Assembly: GCF_001955535.1 (NCBI RefSeq)
Contig: NZ_MPVN01000007.1
Coordinates: 62,001 to 126,000, forward strand
Direction of reading: 5' to 3'
Length of the DNA: 64,000 nt
Origin: Paenibacillus sp. FSL H7-0326
Lineage (GTDB): Bacteria > Bacillota > Bacilli > Paenibacillales > Paenibacillaceae
Both the position numbers and the translations under genes were made by a program. Each line of letters starts with the position of its first letter. Position 1 is the stretch's first letter. Shown piece by piece: positions 1 to 9,182 of the stretch. The notes beneath the pieces are model-generated. The model ran no database searches. It saw only the letters and a program-made list of their open reading frames with translations, and was not told the DNA's origin.

Positions 1-830
1 TAACGCGGAAGCTTAGAATGATATCTTGCCCGTAATTGCTGTAGATGTCTCAGCTTCCCGAGACTTTCCTCATTCATAGCGAGACCCACGTTCAGAATCA
101 AGTTCTCAATGACGAATACAGGTCCAATCATGGAATGGAATTCCCATACTTCACCTCTTCCCGCATACAGCACCAGATCTGCCTGACTTGCCCGAGGATA
201 TACCAGGCGGTCCGTGATCAGAATGACCCGATAGCCTGCTTCCTCAGCATAATCCAATATCACTTCAATCTCCGGCTGTATCTGGACGAAACCAAAGACA
301 AGAAGCACGTCATCGGGGCCTGCGTGCATCAGCGTCTCGAGTAATTCATGACCGCTTGCAGCCATAATCTGAATATGGAGGCCAAATCGATGTAATCGAA
401 ATGCGAACAGTTCTGCGAGCGAAATACACGGACCTGGGGCAAAAACAAAGATCCGTCTCGCTTGACGTATCGCTTCAGAGGCTTCATTCAGTACTTCAGA
501 ATCCAGTCGTTTACATGTTTCATCCAAATGCTGATGAATTGTACTGAGCAGTGTCTGTGGCAGTGGGAGACCTTCGATCTTGCTCATCGTTTCTTCTAAT
601 TTGACCGCAGGAGCCGATTCCAAGCGGAAACGAAGCTTTGCCTTGAATTGCTTGGCATTGACGTAACCCACGGATTTCCAGAACCTTGACACAGAGGCAA
701 TGCTGATTCCAACCTCGTCTGCAATCTCCTGTTCCGTCATATACAGAATTCGCTGCTCATTCCGCTGTATAAAATCAGCCAGCAGCCGCTGATTAGTAGA
801 AAAGTGTTTTTTACCCCATTCTTCATACAT
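1..830 (-). CDS. MurR/RpiR-family transcriptional regulator (3' end cut by window edge)
   Basis: Reading frame from an ATG at 830 stays open for 276 codons to the window edge, so at most the last few residues are missing (the family is usually about 280). Residues about 31-57 form a helix-turn-helix (MTEQEIADEVGISIASVSRF), and residues about 125-260 resemble a SIS sugar-phosphate-binding domain (RRIFVFAPGPCISLAELFAF). RpiR regulators bind DNA with the N-terminal domain and sense phosphosugars with SIS. It is divergent from the ECF transporter operon starting at 1031, which it probably controls. The ligand cannot be told from sequence. Confidence 0.88.
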   Translation of the reverse strand, partial: MYEEWGKKHFSTNQRLLADFIQRNEQRILYMTEQEIADEVGISIASVSRFWKSVGYVNAKQFKAKLRFRLESAPAVKLEETMSKIEGLPLPQTLLSTIHQHLDETCKRLDSEVLNEASEAIRQARRIFVFAPGPCISLAELFAFRLHRFGLHIQIMAASGHELLETLMHAGPDDVLLVFGFVQIQPEIEVILDYAEEAGYRVILITDRLVYPRASQADLVLYAGRGEVWEFHSMIGPVFVIENLILNVGLAMNEESLGKLRHLQQLRARYHSKLPR

Positions 831-900
831 CTGATTGCACACCCCCAATTTTTTTGCTCTTCCCTCGCATAGATAGCCTTAATATAGAGAGCTAATGTTA

Positions 901-916
901 TGTAAATATGTTTACA
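901..916. promoter_or_regulatory. Perfect inverted repeat, candidate RpiR operator
   Basis: TGTAAATATGTTTACA is a perfect 6-bp inverted repeat with a 4-bp spacer. It sits in the 200-bp intergenic region between the divergent RpiR gene and the ECF transporter operon, where an operator is expected. Assignment to the RpiR protein is inference. Confidence 0.45.
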
Positions 917-1030
917 CCGTCAAAAATGATGAAAAAATGTTGATCTTGCGTTAATATAACTGGAATTTTGCGATAATCAGGCCTTCCTATAATGGTGTTA
1001 TATTCACGATTAGAGGAGGAACTTAAAACG

Positions 1031-1909
1031 ATGAATACATTGTCTGCACGGTACACACTGACCTCATCTCAAAAAATGATGATATTTGTGCTGTCCATGT
1101 CTTTGTATGGTTTGTCTAACATGTTCACAGAACTGATCCCAAGCGTACAGCTTGGGCCTATCGAATTATCGGTGGAGTACTTTGCCTTCATTCCGCTCAC
1201 GCTGTGCATGCTGTTTCATCCGCTGTATGCTGCTGTCGGCGCATCGGTAGGGGAGATCATCTTCGGTGAGCTGATGCTCGGCCAATTCGGCGGCCTCGGC
1301 GAAGTTGAGAAATTCATCACTTTTTCCTTGGCAATGTACACAGCGGGTCGATTAGTTAAGGATCCGACGAACAAGCGTCAGGTAGGGATCGCAGCCATTA
1401 CAGGGGTGGCGATTCATCAATTACTTAGCTCTATAGTGGACATTGTTAAGGTCTGGGTAGGTGTAGAAGAGCTTGAAGCGGTAGAGGGACTTGCTGAAAG
1501 TATCATCGTCATCGAAGGGGTTGGTTTTTTAAACGACGTGTTATTCTCAGGCATATTGTTGGCTCTGCTTCCGACCCTATATCTTGTTCCCCGGCTGTAT
1601 GGAAAGATCGAACCGCTTCTAGGCATACGTCCCCGTCATAAAGGAATGAAATATGATACAGCTGCATGGATATCACCGAAATATGTGATCCTCAGTGTAA
1701 TCCTTGCCGTCGTAGCGGTTGGAGCAGAAATTCTCTCTGAGACAGAATGGAACATTGCCGAATGGGAGGATATCTTTACAGGCGTGTCCGAACAGCAGCT
1801 CATATGGATCAGTATTGGCGCAGCCGCTCTAATAACGGTCGTTACACTTATTATAATGCGCAGCAAAGCTGGGAAGTCGGATACAGGAACGGAGACCAAA
1901 AATGTCTGA
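1031..1909 (+). CDS. ECF transporter S component (substrate-binding membrane protein)
   Basis: Very hydrophobic 292-residue protein with several membrane segments, followed directly by a double ATPase and a T component, which identifies it as the substrate-specific S subunit of an energy-coupling factor importer. A longer frame opens at 992, but the start at 1031 has an AGGAGGA Shine-Dalgarno at 1014-1020 and is preferred. The protein is longer than most S components (about 170-220 residues) and has a long C-terminal part with two more membrane stretches. I do not recognise the substrate family. The RpiR regulator suggests a sugar-like or phosphorylated ligand in the pathway. Confidence 0.75.
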   Translation: MNTLSARYTLTSSQKMMIFVLSMSLYGLSNMFTELIPSVQLGPIELSVEYFAFIPLTLCMLFHPLYAAVGASVGEIIFGELMLGQFGGLGEVEKFITFSLAMYTAGRLVKDPTNKRQVGIAAITGVAIHQLLSSIVDIVKVWVGVEELEAVEGLAESIIVIEGVGFLNDVLFSGILLALLPTLYLVPRLYGKIEPLLGIRPRHKGMKYDTAAWISPKYVILSVILAVVAVGAEILSETEWNIAEWEDIFTGVSEQQLIWISIGAAALITVVTLIIMRSKAGKSDTGTETKNV

Positions 1910-3719
1910 GCCCATCATCCAATTATCCAACATTTCGTTTACATATCCCGGTGATGAAGTCCCTGTGTTAGATCAGGTATCGCTTACCGTGAACAAGGGT
2001 GATTTTATCGCCATTGTCGGAAGCAATGGGTCGGGCAAATCTACGCTATGTAAATGTATTAACGGTCTGATCCCGCACTATTATACAGGTGAATATACCG
2101 GGGATGTGACGGTCTGTGGGTTGGCTGCAGAAGCTGCAGGGGTAGCAGAGCTATCCAGATATGTAGGCTATGTATATCAGGATTTTGAGAATCAGCTGGT
2201 CAGGCCTACCGTCATGGACGATGTCATGTTCACACCGCTGAATTACGGATATAAGGATTACGCTGCCCGCGGCGAGAGAGCGCTGCGCATGATGGGACTT
2301 TACGGTGTAAAGGATGCCTTTATCTGGTCACTTAGCGGTGGACAGAAGCATTTGCTCGCCCTCGCCGGTGCACTTGCCATGGATCCTGAAGTTCTGGTTA
2401 TCGACGAGCCTGTATCCCAGCTTGATCCGCGTCACGCCCGGCAAATATACGATATTCTACAGCATCTGAATGAGGTTTTGGGAAAAACCATTATTGTTAT
2501 CGAACATCATGCAGAGTTTATTGCTGATTACTGCAATGAGGTTGTATTAATGGATCGTGGTCGAATGAAGTGGAAGCTTCCTGTACGCGAGGCATTATCT
2601 TCAGTGGAAACGCTGCTGGATCTAGGTATCTTCCCGCCGCAGGTGACTCAGGCAGCTTGGCGTGTTGTCTGTCAACATAGCATAGATCCACAAAAAGAGC
2701 ATGCGCATAAGGACCAGCTTCTTCCCATAACACTGGAGGAAGCCATACATTGGTTTGCTGCGGAGGAGAGAATCGAGGCGAAAACTCAGGATAAGCCAAT
2801 GATCCACCACCAGACGGACATTAAAGATGCAGCAAATACCCTGATCCTGGCTGAAGATGTTCATCTGTCCTACCGAACAATTCTTAAAAAAATGCAGTCG
2901 GTATTAGATGGAGTTGATCTGCACATTCATTCGGGTGAGTCCATCGCCATCGTGGGCAATAACGGTGCAGGCAAATCCTCTCTTCTGAAGCTGATTGCGG
3001 GTATTGTGAAGCCGACATCGGGTTACTTGCAGGTAAATGGTCATGATGTAAGATCAATGACACCCGAGAAAATGGCTAGACATACGGCTTATGTATACCA
3101 AAATCCAGAGGAAATGTTCATTGAAGATTCCGTTGAAAAAGAAATTGCTTACTATCTGAATGCGCATCGTGTACAAGGTAAAGATCAGCGGCTTGAAGGC
3201 ATGCTGCAGCATTTCCGATTAGAGGAGCTTAGGGACAAGGATGCCCGGCTGCTAAGCGGTGGACAGCAGCGCCGTACGGCCCTGGCGATTGGCGCAGCCA
3301 TGGAGCCAGCTATTATGCTCCTGGATGAACCGACAGCTAATCTGGATATCGCGACCAAGCAGGAGATGCAGCACGTATTAGCTTCATTGAAGGACAAGGT
3401 AGAGACTGTTATTATTGCCACGCATGATATGCAGCTGGTCTCCGAGTGGGCTACTCGAATCATCGTTATGCATCAGGGAGTTGTACTCGCAGATGGAACG
3501 AAGGAAGAAATCTTCGCTGACGGGAGACTGCTGGAGCGTGCAGGTCTAGTATCGACGAAGCTCATGGAGCTTAGCCTTGCTCTAGGATTGCCAAGGATCT
3601 GCTATACACTTGAGGAGTTTCTCGCATTTTATTCACCTGCAAGCGGGTCTGAGCTAACGGGGGAAGGGGAGGTGAGCACATGGATATCGTCCGAAAAACG
3701 CTTGACCGCATCTCCGTAG
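1902..3719 (+). CDS. ECF transporter ATPase, two ABC domains fused
   Basis: 605 residues with two complete ABC ATPase domains. Domain 1 has Walker A GSNGSGKST near residue 40, signature LSGGQ near 143 and Walker B LVIDEP near 165. Domain 2 has GNNGAGKSS near 351, LSGGQQ near 451 and MLLDEP near 472. It resembles YkoD/CbiO-type fused energy-coupling ATPases. It overlaps the S-component gene by 8 bases and the T-component gene by 40 bases, so the three are translationally coupled. It powers import through the T component. Confidence 0.9.
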   Translation: MSEPIIQLSNISFTYPGDEVPVLDQVSLTVNKGDFIAIVGSNGSGKSTLCKCINGLIPHYYTGEYTGDVTVCGLAAEAAGVAELSRYVGYVYQDFENQLVRPTVMDDVMFTPLNYGYKDYAARGERALRMMGLYGVKDAFIWSLSGGQKHLLALAGALAMDPEVLVIDEPVSQLDPRHARQIYDILQHLNEVLGKTIIVIEHHAEFIADYCNEVVLMDRGRMKWKLPVREALSSVETLLDLGIFPPQVTQAAWRVVCQHSIDPQKEHAHKDQLLPITLEEAIHWFAAEERIEAKTQDKPMIHHQTDIKDAANTLILAEDVHLSYRTILKKMQSVLDGVDLHIHSGESIAIVGNNGAGKSSLLKLIAGIVKPTSGYLQVNGHDVRSMTPEKMARHTAYVYQNPEEMFIEDSVEKEIAYYLNAHRVQGKDQRLEGMLQHFRLEELRDKDARLLSGGQQRRTALAIGAAMEPAIMLLDEPTANLDIATKQEMQHVLASLKDKVETVIIATHDMQLVSEWATRIIVMHQGVVLADGTKEEIFADGRLLERAGLVSTKLMELSLALGLPRICYTLEEFLAFYSPASGSELTGEGEVSTWISSEKRLTASP

Positions 3720-4513
3720 AACGGATTAAGCTGGAGCTGTTAGGGACTGCCTATGGCAGATCAACGACTTTTATTGGAAGGTTAGACCCACGAACCTTGC
3801 TGCTGTGGTATCTGTTCTTTGCGATCGTTCCTTGGTTCATACATAACACGACCGTACTGTTCGGTATGTTTGTGTTTATCGTTAGTATGACGGCCCTTGC
3901 GAGGGTCAGCTACGTTATTCTCATTATTCTAACGCTGGGTCTCGTTGGTCAGGTAGGGTGGATGTTTCTATTCTCCATGCTGTTTGGGGGCAGCCTTGAA
4001 TCATTATTACCGCTTCTCACTCTTACACTCAAATTATCCGTTATTTCACTGGCGAGCATTGCTGTATTTTCCAGTATGGATCCAGAGAAATTAAGTGACG
4101 GTCTATCTGCGTTTGGCGTTCCCGAAGCATTCTCGTTCAGCTTATCGTACGGTTATCGAATACTACCCACACTGTTATCAGAGTTTCATCAAATCCTGCT
4201 GTCTTATCGGCTAAGAGGACGTTCGCCGGAGCGTCCTGGCGTACTCTACTTCAGGAACATCATTTACTATTTACGTATTCTGGTGCTCAGCTTCTATCCC
4301 CTCATGCTGAATACGGCTAAACGCTCGAGGACGACCGTTGAGGCACTTGAGATCAGAGGTTTTACCTACGGGATGAATCATCCCGAGGTGAAGAAGCTGA
4401 GGCTGTCCTATCTCAAGATTCGAGCTCTCGATGTTTATTTTATTGTTTTTTCAATTGCTTATATTAGCTGGCTGTTCTGGTTTGGAGAGAGGCTGCCGAA
4501 CCTGCTGTATTAA
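3680..4513 (+). CDS. ECF transporter T component (CbiQ/YkoC-like permease)
   Basis: 277-residue membrane protein with five to six hydrophobic segments. Arg-Gly signatures typical of the coupling helices occur as SYRLRGRSPERPG and ALEIRGFTYG, the places where CbiQ-family proteins dock on the two ATPase domains. The start at 3680 has a GGGGAGGTG ribosome binding site inside the end of the ATPase gene. It completes the S-A-A-T set of the transporter. Confidence 0.85.
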   Translation: MDIVRKTLDRISVERIKLELLGTAYGRSTTFIGRLDPRTLLLWYLFFAIVPWFIHNTTVLFGMFVFIVSMTALARVSYVILIILTLGLVGQVGWMFLFSMLFGGSLESLLPLLTLTLKLSVISLASIAVFSSMDPEKLSDGLSAFGVPEAFSFSLSYGYRILPTLLSEFHQILLSYRLRGRSPERPGVLYFRNIIYYLRILVLSFYPLMLNTAKRSRTTVEALEIRGFTYGMNHPEVKKLRLSYLKIRALDVYFIVFSIAYISWLFWFGERLPNLLY

Positions 4514-4567
4514 CCAATTGACAGAAAGGTTCCTAACTCAAGTTATATCTAAGGAGTGATGAATCCA

Positions 4568-5362
4568 ATGTTCATAGACTTGCATACTCATGGAAAGCTA
4601 TCCAAGAAATCTGATTTTTCGCTAGCCTATTTCAAGGAGATGCTGACAGAAGCAAGGGCGAACAACATTTCAGGCATCGCCCTGACCGAGCATTTTAATA
4701 CGAACAATTTTGGACAGATCTATGAAGCACTTGATGAGGCTTATTCTTATAATGGGCATTACTACGAGGCCGAGGGGGTCCGTGTATTTCCAGGGATGGA
4801 GGTCGATATAAGGGAAACGGGACATATCCTTCTGATCAGCACAAGAGAGGAGATCTTGTCAATTCGGGAACAGCTTGAGCCTTATCTGTCTAAAGATAAC
4901 TTCATCCCGTTTGCCAAGCTGCTTGACCTTGTAGAGGAACGGAATGTACTTAAGATTGGAGCACATCCTTATCGCTCATCGACCCCGCTTCACCATATCA
5001 ATGTAAACCTGCTGAAGCGGCTTGATGCCCTGGATCTTAATGCTAAGGATCTGTACAAACAAGGCATAACGGCGTATCAGGCGAAGATTTATCCCTTTGC
5101 AGAACTTCTCGGGCTCCCGATTGTCGCTGGAAGCGACAGTCATCAATGTCTTCAATATGGGAGCGTGATCAATAGGATGAACGAGTCTGTTCATAGCGTC
5201 GCGGAACTAAGAATGGCTATTCAGCAGGGAGCCTATCAAGTTGAAATATCGGATTCACTAGAGCTGAGGGTTAAGGCATCCGTGATGATGAAGAAGCTCC
5301 TGAAGCAGCTTCAGGGAGAACCCTCTTCCAGAGACGAATGGGATCAGGTAGTCACCACATAA
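4568..5362 (+). CDS. PHP-domain metal-dependent hydrolase
   Basis: 264 residues with the PHP metal ligands in order: DLHTHG at residues 4-9, ALTEHFN, GMEVD, GAHPYR and AGSDSHQ. PHP enzymes are usually phosphoesterases using two or three metal ions. It lies 54 bases behind the T component and ahead of a terminator, so it is the last gene of the ECF operon. It may process the imported compound, perhaps removing phosphate. GTG 4556 and ATG 4559 also lie in frame, but the AAGGAG at 4551-4556 is best spaced for 4568. Confidence 0.82.
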   Translation: MFIDLHTHGKLSKKSDFSLAYFKEMLTEARANNISGIALTEHFNTNNFGQIYEALDEAYSYNGHYYEAEGVRVFPGMEVDIRETGHILLISTREEILSIREQLEPYLSKDNFIPFAKLLDLVEERNVLKIGAHPYRSSTPLHHINVNLLKRLDALDLNAKDLYKQGITAYQAKIYPFAELLGLPIVAGSDSHQCLQYGSVINRMNESVHSVAELRMAIQQGAYQVEISDSLELRVKASVMMKKLLKQLQGEPSSRDEWDQVVTT

Positions 5363-5374
5363 TCAATGTAACGA

Positions 5375-5399
5375 ACTGCGGGAGATCCGCAGTTTTTTT
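5375..5399 (+). terminator. Intrinsic terminator after PHP gene
   Basis: ACTGCGG and CCGCAGT pair around a short loop and are followed by seven T. It closes the ECF operon. Confidence 0.85.
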
Positions 5400-5560
5400 G
5401 TTTATAACACGCCGCAGCATATTGAAGATAACAACGAATTGATCCTGCAATTATTGATACAATACATAAGAAGTGATTCTCTGTATAAATTGAATGACAA
5501 TTATTATTTTTTACAATTCGCCATAGCGTGTTATTATATAATTCAAAGGAGTGTAAATGA

Positions 5561-6763
5561 ATGGACGATAAATATTCAACTAGAGCCGGCTATGTTAAAC
5601 CGTCGGAGACAAGAGAAATTTTAAAAGTAACGGAAAGACCCGAGGTCATTTCCTTTGCAGGAGGCCTTCCTGCACCTGAACTGTTCCCGGTTGATGCGAT
5701 CAGAGCAGCCGCCGATGCCGTATTGACGGAGATGGGACAAGCTTCGCTTCAATACAGTACAACTGAAGGATATACCCCTCTGCGTACAGCTATCTGTGAA
5801 CGAATGAGCGCGATTGGAATTCAATCGAAGGTTGAGCAGGTTCTCGTTACATCTGGCTCGCAGCAGGCGATTGACCTGACAGGCAAGCTGTTTATTAACG
5901 AAGGCGATACGGTTATTTGTGAAAGTCCTACATATCTGGCTGCCATTAATGCATTTAAAGTATATGACGCTAGGTTCGTAGAAGTCGCTATGGATGATGA
6001 CGGCATGATCATGGAGGAGCTGGAGAAGACTCTTCAAGCCCATCCAGAGGCCAAGTTCATCTATACGATTCCTGACTTCCAGAATCCGACAGGTCGTACC
6101 TTGAAGCTGGATAGAAGGCAGCGAATGGTGGAGCTGGCGAATAAATATAATGTGCTGATTGTCGAAGATAATCCGTATGGTGCGGTTCGATTTGCGGGTG
6201 AATCTCTTCCACCGGTCAAGCACTTTGATACCGAAGGCAGAGTGATTTATCTCAGCACCTTCTCCAAAATATTTGCACCAGGACTTCGTCTTGGCTGGGT
6301 ATGTGCAAGTGAAGAGATCATTGATAAGTATGTGGCATTGAAGCAATCGGCTGATCTGCACACAGACAGCTTCGCTCAGATGCTTACCGCGAAATATATG
6401 GAGCAGAATGACATTAATGCCCACGTGGAGAAGATCAAAGACGTTTACAAAGAAAGATGCGAGACGATGCTGTCCTGTATCAAGGAGTATTTCCCTGCAA
6501 GCATCAAGCACAGTGTGCCCGAGGGCGGTTTATTCATATGGGTTGAGCTTCCGGACACGGTTGATTCAAGCGTGCTGTTTGTTGAATGCCTGAATAATAA
6601 TGTCGCATTCGTACCTGGAGCACCATTCTTCCCGAACGGCGGGGTTAAGAATACACTGCGTCTTAACTACTCCAATATGCCAAATGAGCGGATTGTGGAA
6701 GGCATGAAGCGAATTGGCGAAGTGCTGCAGCGTGAACTGAACGATGTGACGGTTTCAAACTAA
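5561..6763 (+). CDS. PLP-dependent aminotransferase, class I fold (2-aminoadipate/aromatic type)
   Basis: 400 residues. Family motifs are visible: FAGGLPAPELFP near the N-terminus, SGSQQAIDL for phosphate binding, YTIPDFQNPTG, VEDNPYG, and STFSKIFAPGLRLGW with the pyridoxal-phosphate lysine at residue 236. It resembles the group that contains LysN (2-aminoadipate aminotransferase) and the catalytic half of MocR proteins, but has no DNA-binding domain. A good AAAGGAG lies before ATG 5561. It appears monocistronic with its own terminator. The exact amino donor is unknown. Confidence 0.88.
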   Translation: MDDKYSTRAGYVKPSETREILKVTERPEVISFAGGLPAPELFPVDAIRAAADAVLTEMGQASLQYSTTEGYTPLRTAICERMSAIGIQSKVEQVLVTSGSQQAIDLTGKLFINEGDTVICESPTYLAAINAFKVYDARFVEVAMDDDGMIMEELEKTLQAHPEAKFIYTIPDFQNPTGRTLKLDRRQRMVELANKYNVLIVEDNPYGAVRFAGESLPPVKHFDTEGRVIYLSTFSKIFAPGLRLGWVCASEEIIDKYVALKQSADLHTDSFAQMLTAKYMEQNDINAHVEKIKDVYKERCETMLSCIKEYFPASIKHSVPEGGLFIWVELPDTVDSSVLFVECLNNNVAFVPGAPFFPNGGVKNTLRLNYSNMPNERIVEGMKRIGEVLQRELNDVTVSN

Positions 6764-6794
6764 ACAATTGAATTTTGACCTGCAATATCCCGAA

Positions 6795-6829
6795 GAGACA
6801 ACTTGGTTAATCAAGTTGTCTCTTTTTTT
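6795..6829 (+). terminator. Intrinsic terminator after aminotransferase
   Basis: Perfect 11-bp stem GAGACAACTTG / CAAGTTGTCTC followed by seven T. Confidence 0.9.
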
Positions 6830-6926
6830 GCTATCCAAAATATTACTTTTAAAGAGTATTAATATATAGTATATTTTGCTAATATTAGTTATCTTATCGA
6901 CAGATTGATGAATGATGGAGTTGAAC

Positions 6927-7583
6927 ATGAAGATATCCAAAGAGAACAAATTAATTCTAACCGCATGTTTGGGACTTATTCTATTTATTCCGCTGATCTC
7001 CATACCCATTAATGCTTATGAGGAGCATAAGACAGAGCAGGAAATCAATCGACTGGCTTATACCAAGGACACGGTTCAGGAAATGAGAGAACTGGCTTGG
7101 GAAAAGACAAAGCAGCACTGGATCCAATATCCGCTGGAAGAATTGCAGCAAGTGGCTGAGCTTCTAAATGAAGAAGAATCGAATTCCGCCGAAATCAGGG
7201 ACAGGATGAATAACGTCTATTTCCATTGGGAGCATGCGTTATTCCTGTTTACCCTGATGGAGGACCATTTTGATAGAAACGGCCGGGTAACGATCACATC
7301 TATGGATTCGGTGACGAGAGAGTACATGGAATTTCTGAAGAAAAAGTGGCTTCTGAAATTCGATATTGCCCTTCGTGATGGTGATCAGGAATTAATGGAT
7401 CAATTGCGGACAGAAGTCGGCTATCTTATATCGGATTACACGATGCTGACGGAGGCACTAGCCCCCTATCAACTCAATACAGATGCCCCTGCGGATATCG
7501 TGACCACTTACAAGCGAGTTATCAAAGAGATAGCGAATCAGCAGGATCGCAGCGAACATTTTTTCTATGAGAAATTACGCTAA
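6927..7583 (+). CDS. Membrane-anchored protein of unknown function, paralogue 1
   Basis: About 218 residues: a single N-terminal membrane segment (LILTACLGLILFIPLISI), then a mostly helical, charged outside domain. No known family recognised. TGGAG at 6916-6920 favours ATG 6927 over the ATG at 6912. It is followed 27 bases later by a related gene with the same layout: anchor, a KxxW...NWI / KQHWI stretch, then LF(T)L(M/I)E and FNGR/FDRNGR. The pair probably arose by tandem duplication and forms one operon. Confidence 0.75.
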   Translation: MKISKENKLILTACLGLILFIPLISIPINAYEEHKTEQEINRLAYTKDTVQEMRELAWEKTKQHWIQYPLEELQQVAELLNEEESNSAEIRDRMNNVYFHWEHALFLFTLMEDHFDRNGRVTITSMDSVTREYMEFLKKKWLLKFDIALRDGDQELMDQLRTEVGYLISDYTMLTEALAPYQLNTDAPADIVTTYKRVIKEIANQQDRSEHFFYEKLR

Positions 7584-7610
7584 GGATATTAATATAATTG
7601 AGGTAATACA

Positions 7611-8315
7611 ATGACAAATCAAATTTCAAAGACGAGAATCTGGGTCGTCATAATATGTTCTATACTGCTCATATGGGCAAGCATTGCTTCGTTCTACCAG
7701 TATGGTCGCAGCGAGGATGAACTGAGCACATATAAAGCTGCAAAATCAGAGCTGTGGTCGGTGAATAAAAAGCTGTGGGAGGAATTGAAGAGCAACTGGA
7801 TTGATGCTCCCGTGTCCGAGCTGACAGCCATGCAGGTGCTGCTTAATCAGGACAATGTCAAGAGAGAAGACCTGGCGCTTCGGGCGAGTCAAATCTCCGA
7901 TCATATCTCACGCGCGGTTGAGCAGTTTACATTAATAGAGCCCTATTTCAATGGCAGAGGTGGGGAAAAAGTGTCAACGAACCAATTTATTGTGACGAAC
8001 CAGCTATACAGTCATTACATTGAAGAGGTGCTGCTGTCTGAGTCGAATTCAGTCATCATCGAGAAGGGGAGTGAAGAGCATAAGCTGCTTTTGGATAACA
8101 TAGAGCTGCTTCTCCAGGATTATCAAACTTATAAATATTACATAGGTGATCTTCACATCAATGAGAATGGTCCACATAAAATCTACACCGGATTCACAAT
8201 GGCAGTGAAATCAATAATGAATTCGAGACATAGAGAGGATCATCCTCTATATAATGCCATGCGTAATTCCCTTCCTTTTATATACAATGACGCTATGCCA
8301 GCTCCTGAGCTTTAA
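7611..8315 (+). CDS. Membrane-anchored protein of unknown function, paralogue 2
   Basis: 234 residues with an N-terminal membrane segment (VVIICSILLIWASIASFY) and a helical extracytoplasmic domain. Its alignment with the preceding gene product is visible: KLWEELKSNWIDAPVSEL versus KTKQHWIQYPLEEL, and QFTLIEPYFNGRG versus LFTLMEDHFDRNG. GAGGT precedes ATG 7611. Function unknown. Confidence 0.75.
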   Translation: MTNQISKTRIWVVIICSILLIWASIASFYQYGRSEDELSTYKAAKSELWSVNKKLWEELKSNWIDAPVSELTAMQVLLNQDNVKREDLALRASQISDHISRAVEQFTLIEPYFNGRGGEKVSTNQFIVTNQLYSHYIEEVLLSESNSVIIEKGSEEHKLLLDNIELLLQDYQTYKYYIGDLHINENGPHKIYTGFTMAVKSIMNSRHREDHPLYNAMRNSLPFIYNDAMPAPEL

Positions 8316-8348
8316 TGATCCTGCCCCAGAAGTTAATATATATATCCT

Positions 8349-8384
8349 ATACAGCTTCTGCTTACGGCAGAGCTGTATTTTTTT
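8349..8384 (+). terminator. Intrinsic terminator after paralogue pair
   Basis: ATACAGCTTCTGC and GCAGAGCTGTAT pair with one bulged base, followed by seven T. Confidence 0.8.
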
Positions 8385-8478
8385 CACCTGATAAATGCCA
8401 TTAGTTGCCCAATCATGTACTAAGCAGCGTCATACACTGATCCTATGAATGATTCTTACCTGTAGGAGGCTTCTGGAC

Positions 8479-9063
8479 ATGACGATGAAGCGAAAGACGC
8501 CTAAAAAATCAGCGCATATTCCGGTATCTCGGGTTCAATACAGTGCTAAAGTAATGCTGCCTTTCTATCGTGCGATTGCAGAGCATCCGAAATATGCAGC
8601 TGCGTGGAGCCGGGCAGTGATTGCAGCGGATCTGGATAAGATGGGGTTACTGCTTGGACTGGCTTCGAGGAAGGCCATCGGGCTGCCCCTCGGTTCCAAT
8701 GGCATCGGATATTTTATTTCTTTTCCCCAAAAAAATTCATTCACCGAGCTGACCAATGGCACGACTATTATACCAGGTTCCGTTCAATTTCACTTTAATA
8801 CAAGGGTGCACCGCGAGATCGCAAGGGCTGTCATTCCATTGTACACGCAGCTCGCATACAACCGTCCATTCGCAGCAGCCCTATCGAGAGCGGCAGGCGC
8901 AGGAGATGGGAAAGCCGTTAACAAAATGGTTCGAGCTCTCGTTAAATCGAAAGCCTTGATCCGTGTTGAATCCGGAATTGAAAATGGAGGTATCGCCCTT
9001 AATTTCAAGCCTAGCTGCAGTCCATACATTTATCGTAACCTGTTGTTCCTGGAATCGTTGTAA
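8479..9063 (+). CDS. Protein of unknown function with an internal duplication
   Basis: About 194 residues, basic N-terminus, no signal peptide. Two halves repeat each other: VMLPFYRAIAEHPKYAAAWS followed by RAVIAADLDKMGLLL, and AVIPLYTQLAYNRPFAAALS followed by RAAGAGDGKAVNKMV. The start at 8479 is set by AGGAGG at 8464-8469; the frame itself opens at 8449. I do not recognise a characterised family. It has no operon partners. Confidence 0.7.
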   Translation: MTMKRKTPKKSAHIPVSRVQYSAKVMLPFYRAIAEHPKYAAAWSRAVIAADLDKMGLLLGLASRKAIGLPLGSNGIGYFISFPQKNSFTELTNGTTIIPGSVQFHFNTRVHREIARAVIPLYTQLAYNRPFAAALSRAAGAGDGKAVNKMVRALVKSKALIRVESGIENGGIALNFKPSCSPYIYRNLLFLESL

Positions 9064-9182
9064 TTCATCCTGGGATCACATCAAATAAATCCAGTTTATT
9101 TGCGTTACAGTCCATTGAGCTCCTGGCTGTAATGCGTAATAATAATTACACAAGAGAATCAATTTCATATGTAAAGGATGAT

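Noticed and set aside
45..344. 99-codon plus-strand frame at the left edge
   Set aside because: Opposite the RpiR regulator, whose frame, domains and start are much better supported.
5621..6511. 296-codon open frame on the minus strand
   Set aside because: Lies wholly opposite the well-supported aminotransferase gene, has no ribosome binding site or family resemblance; an antisense shadow.
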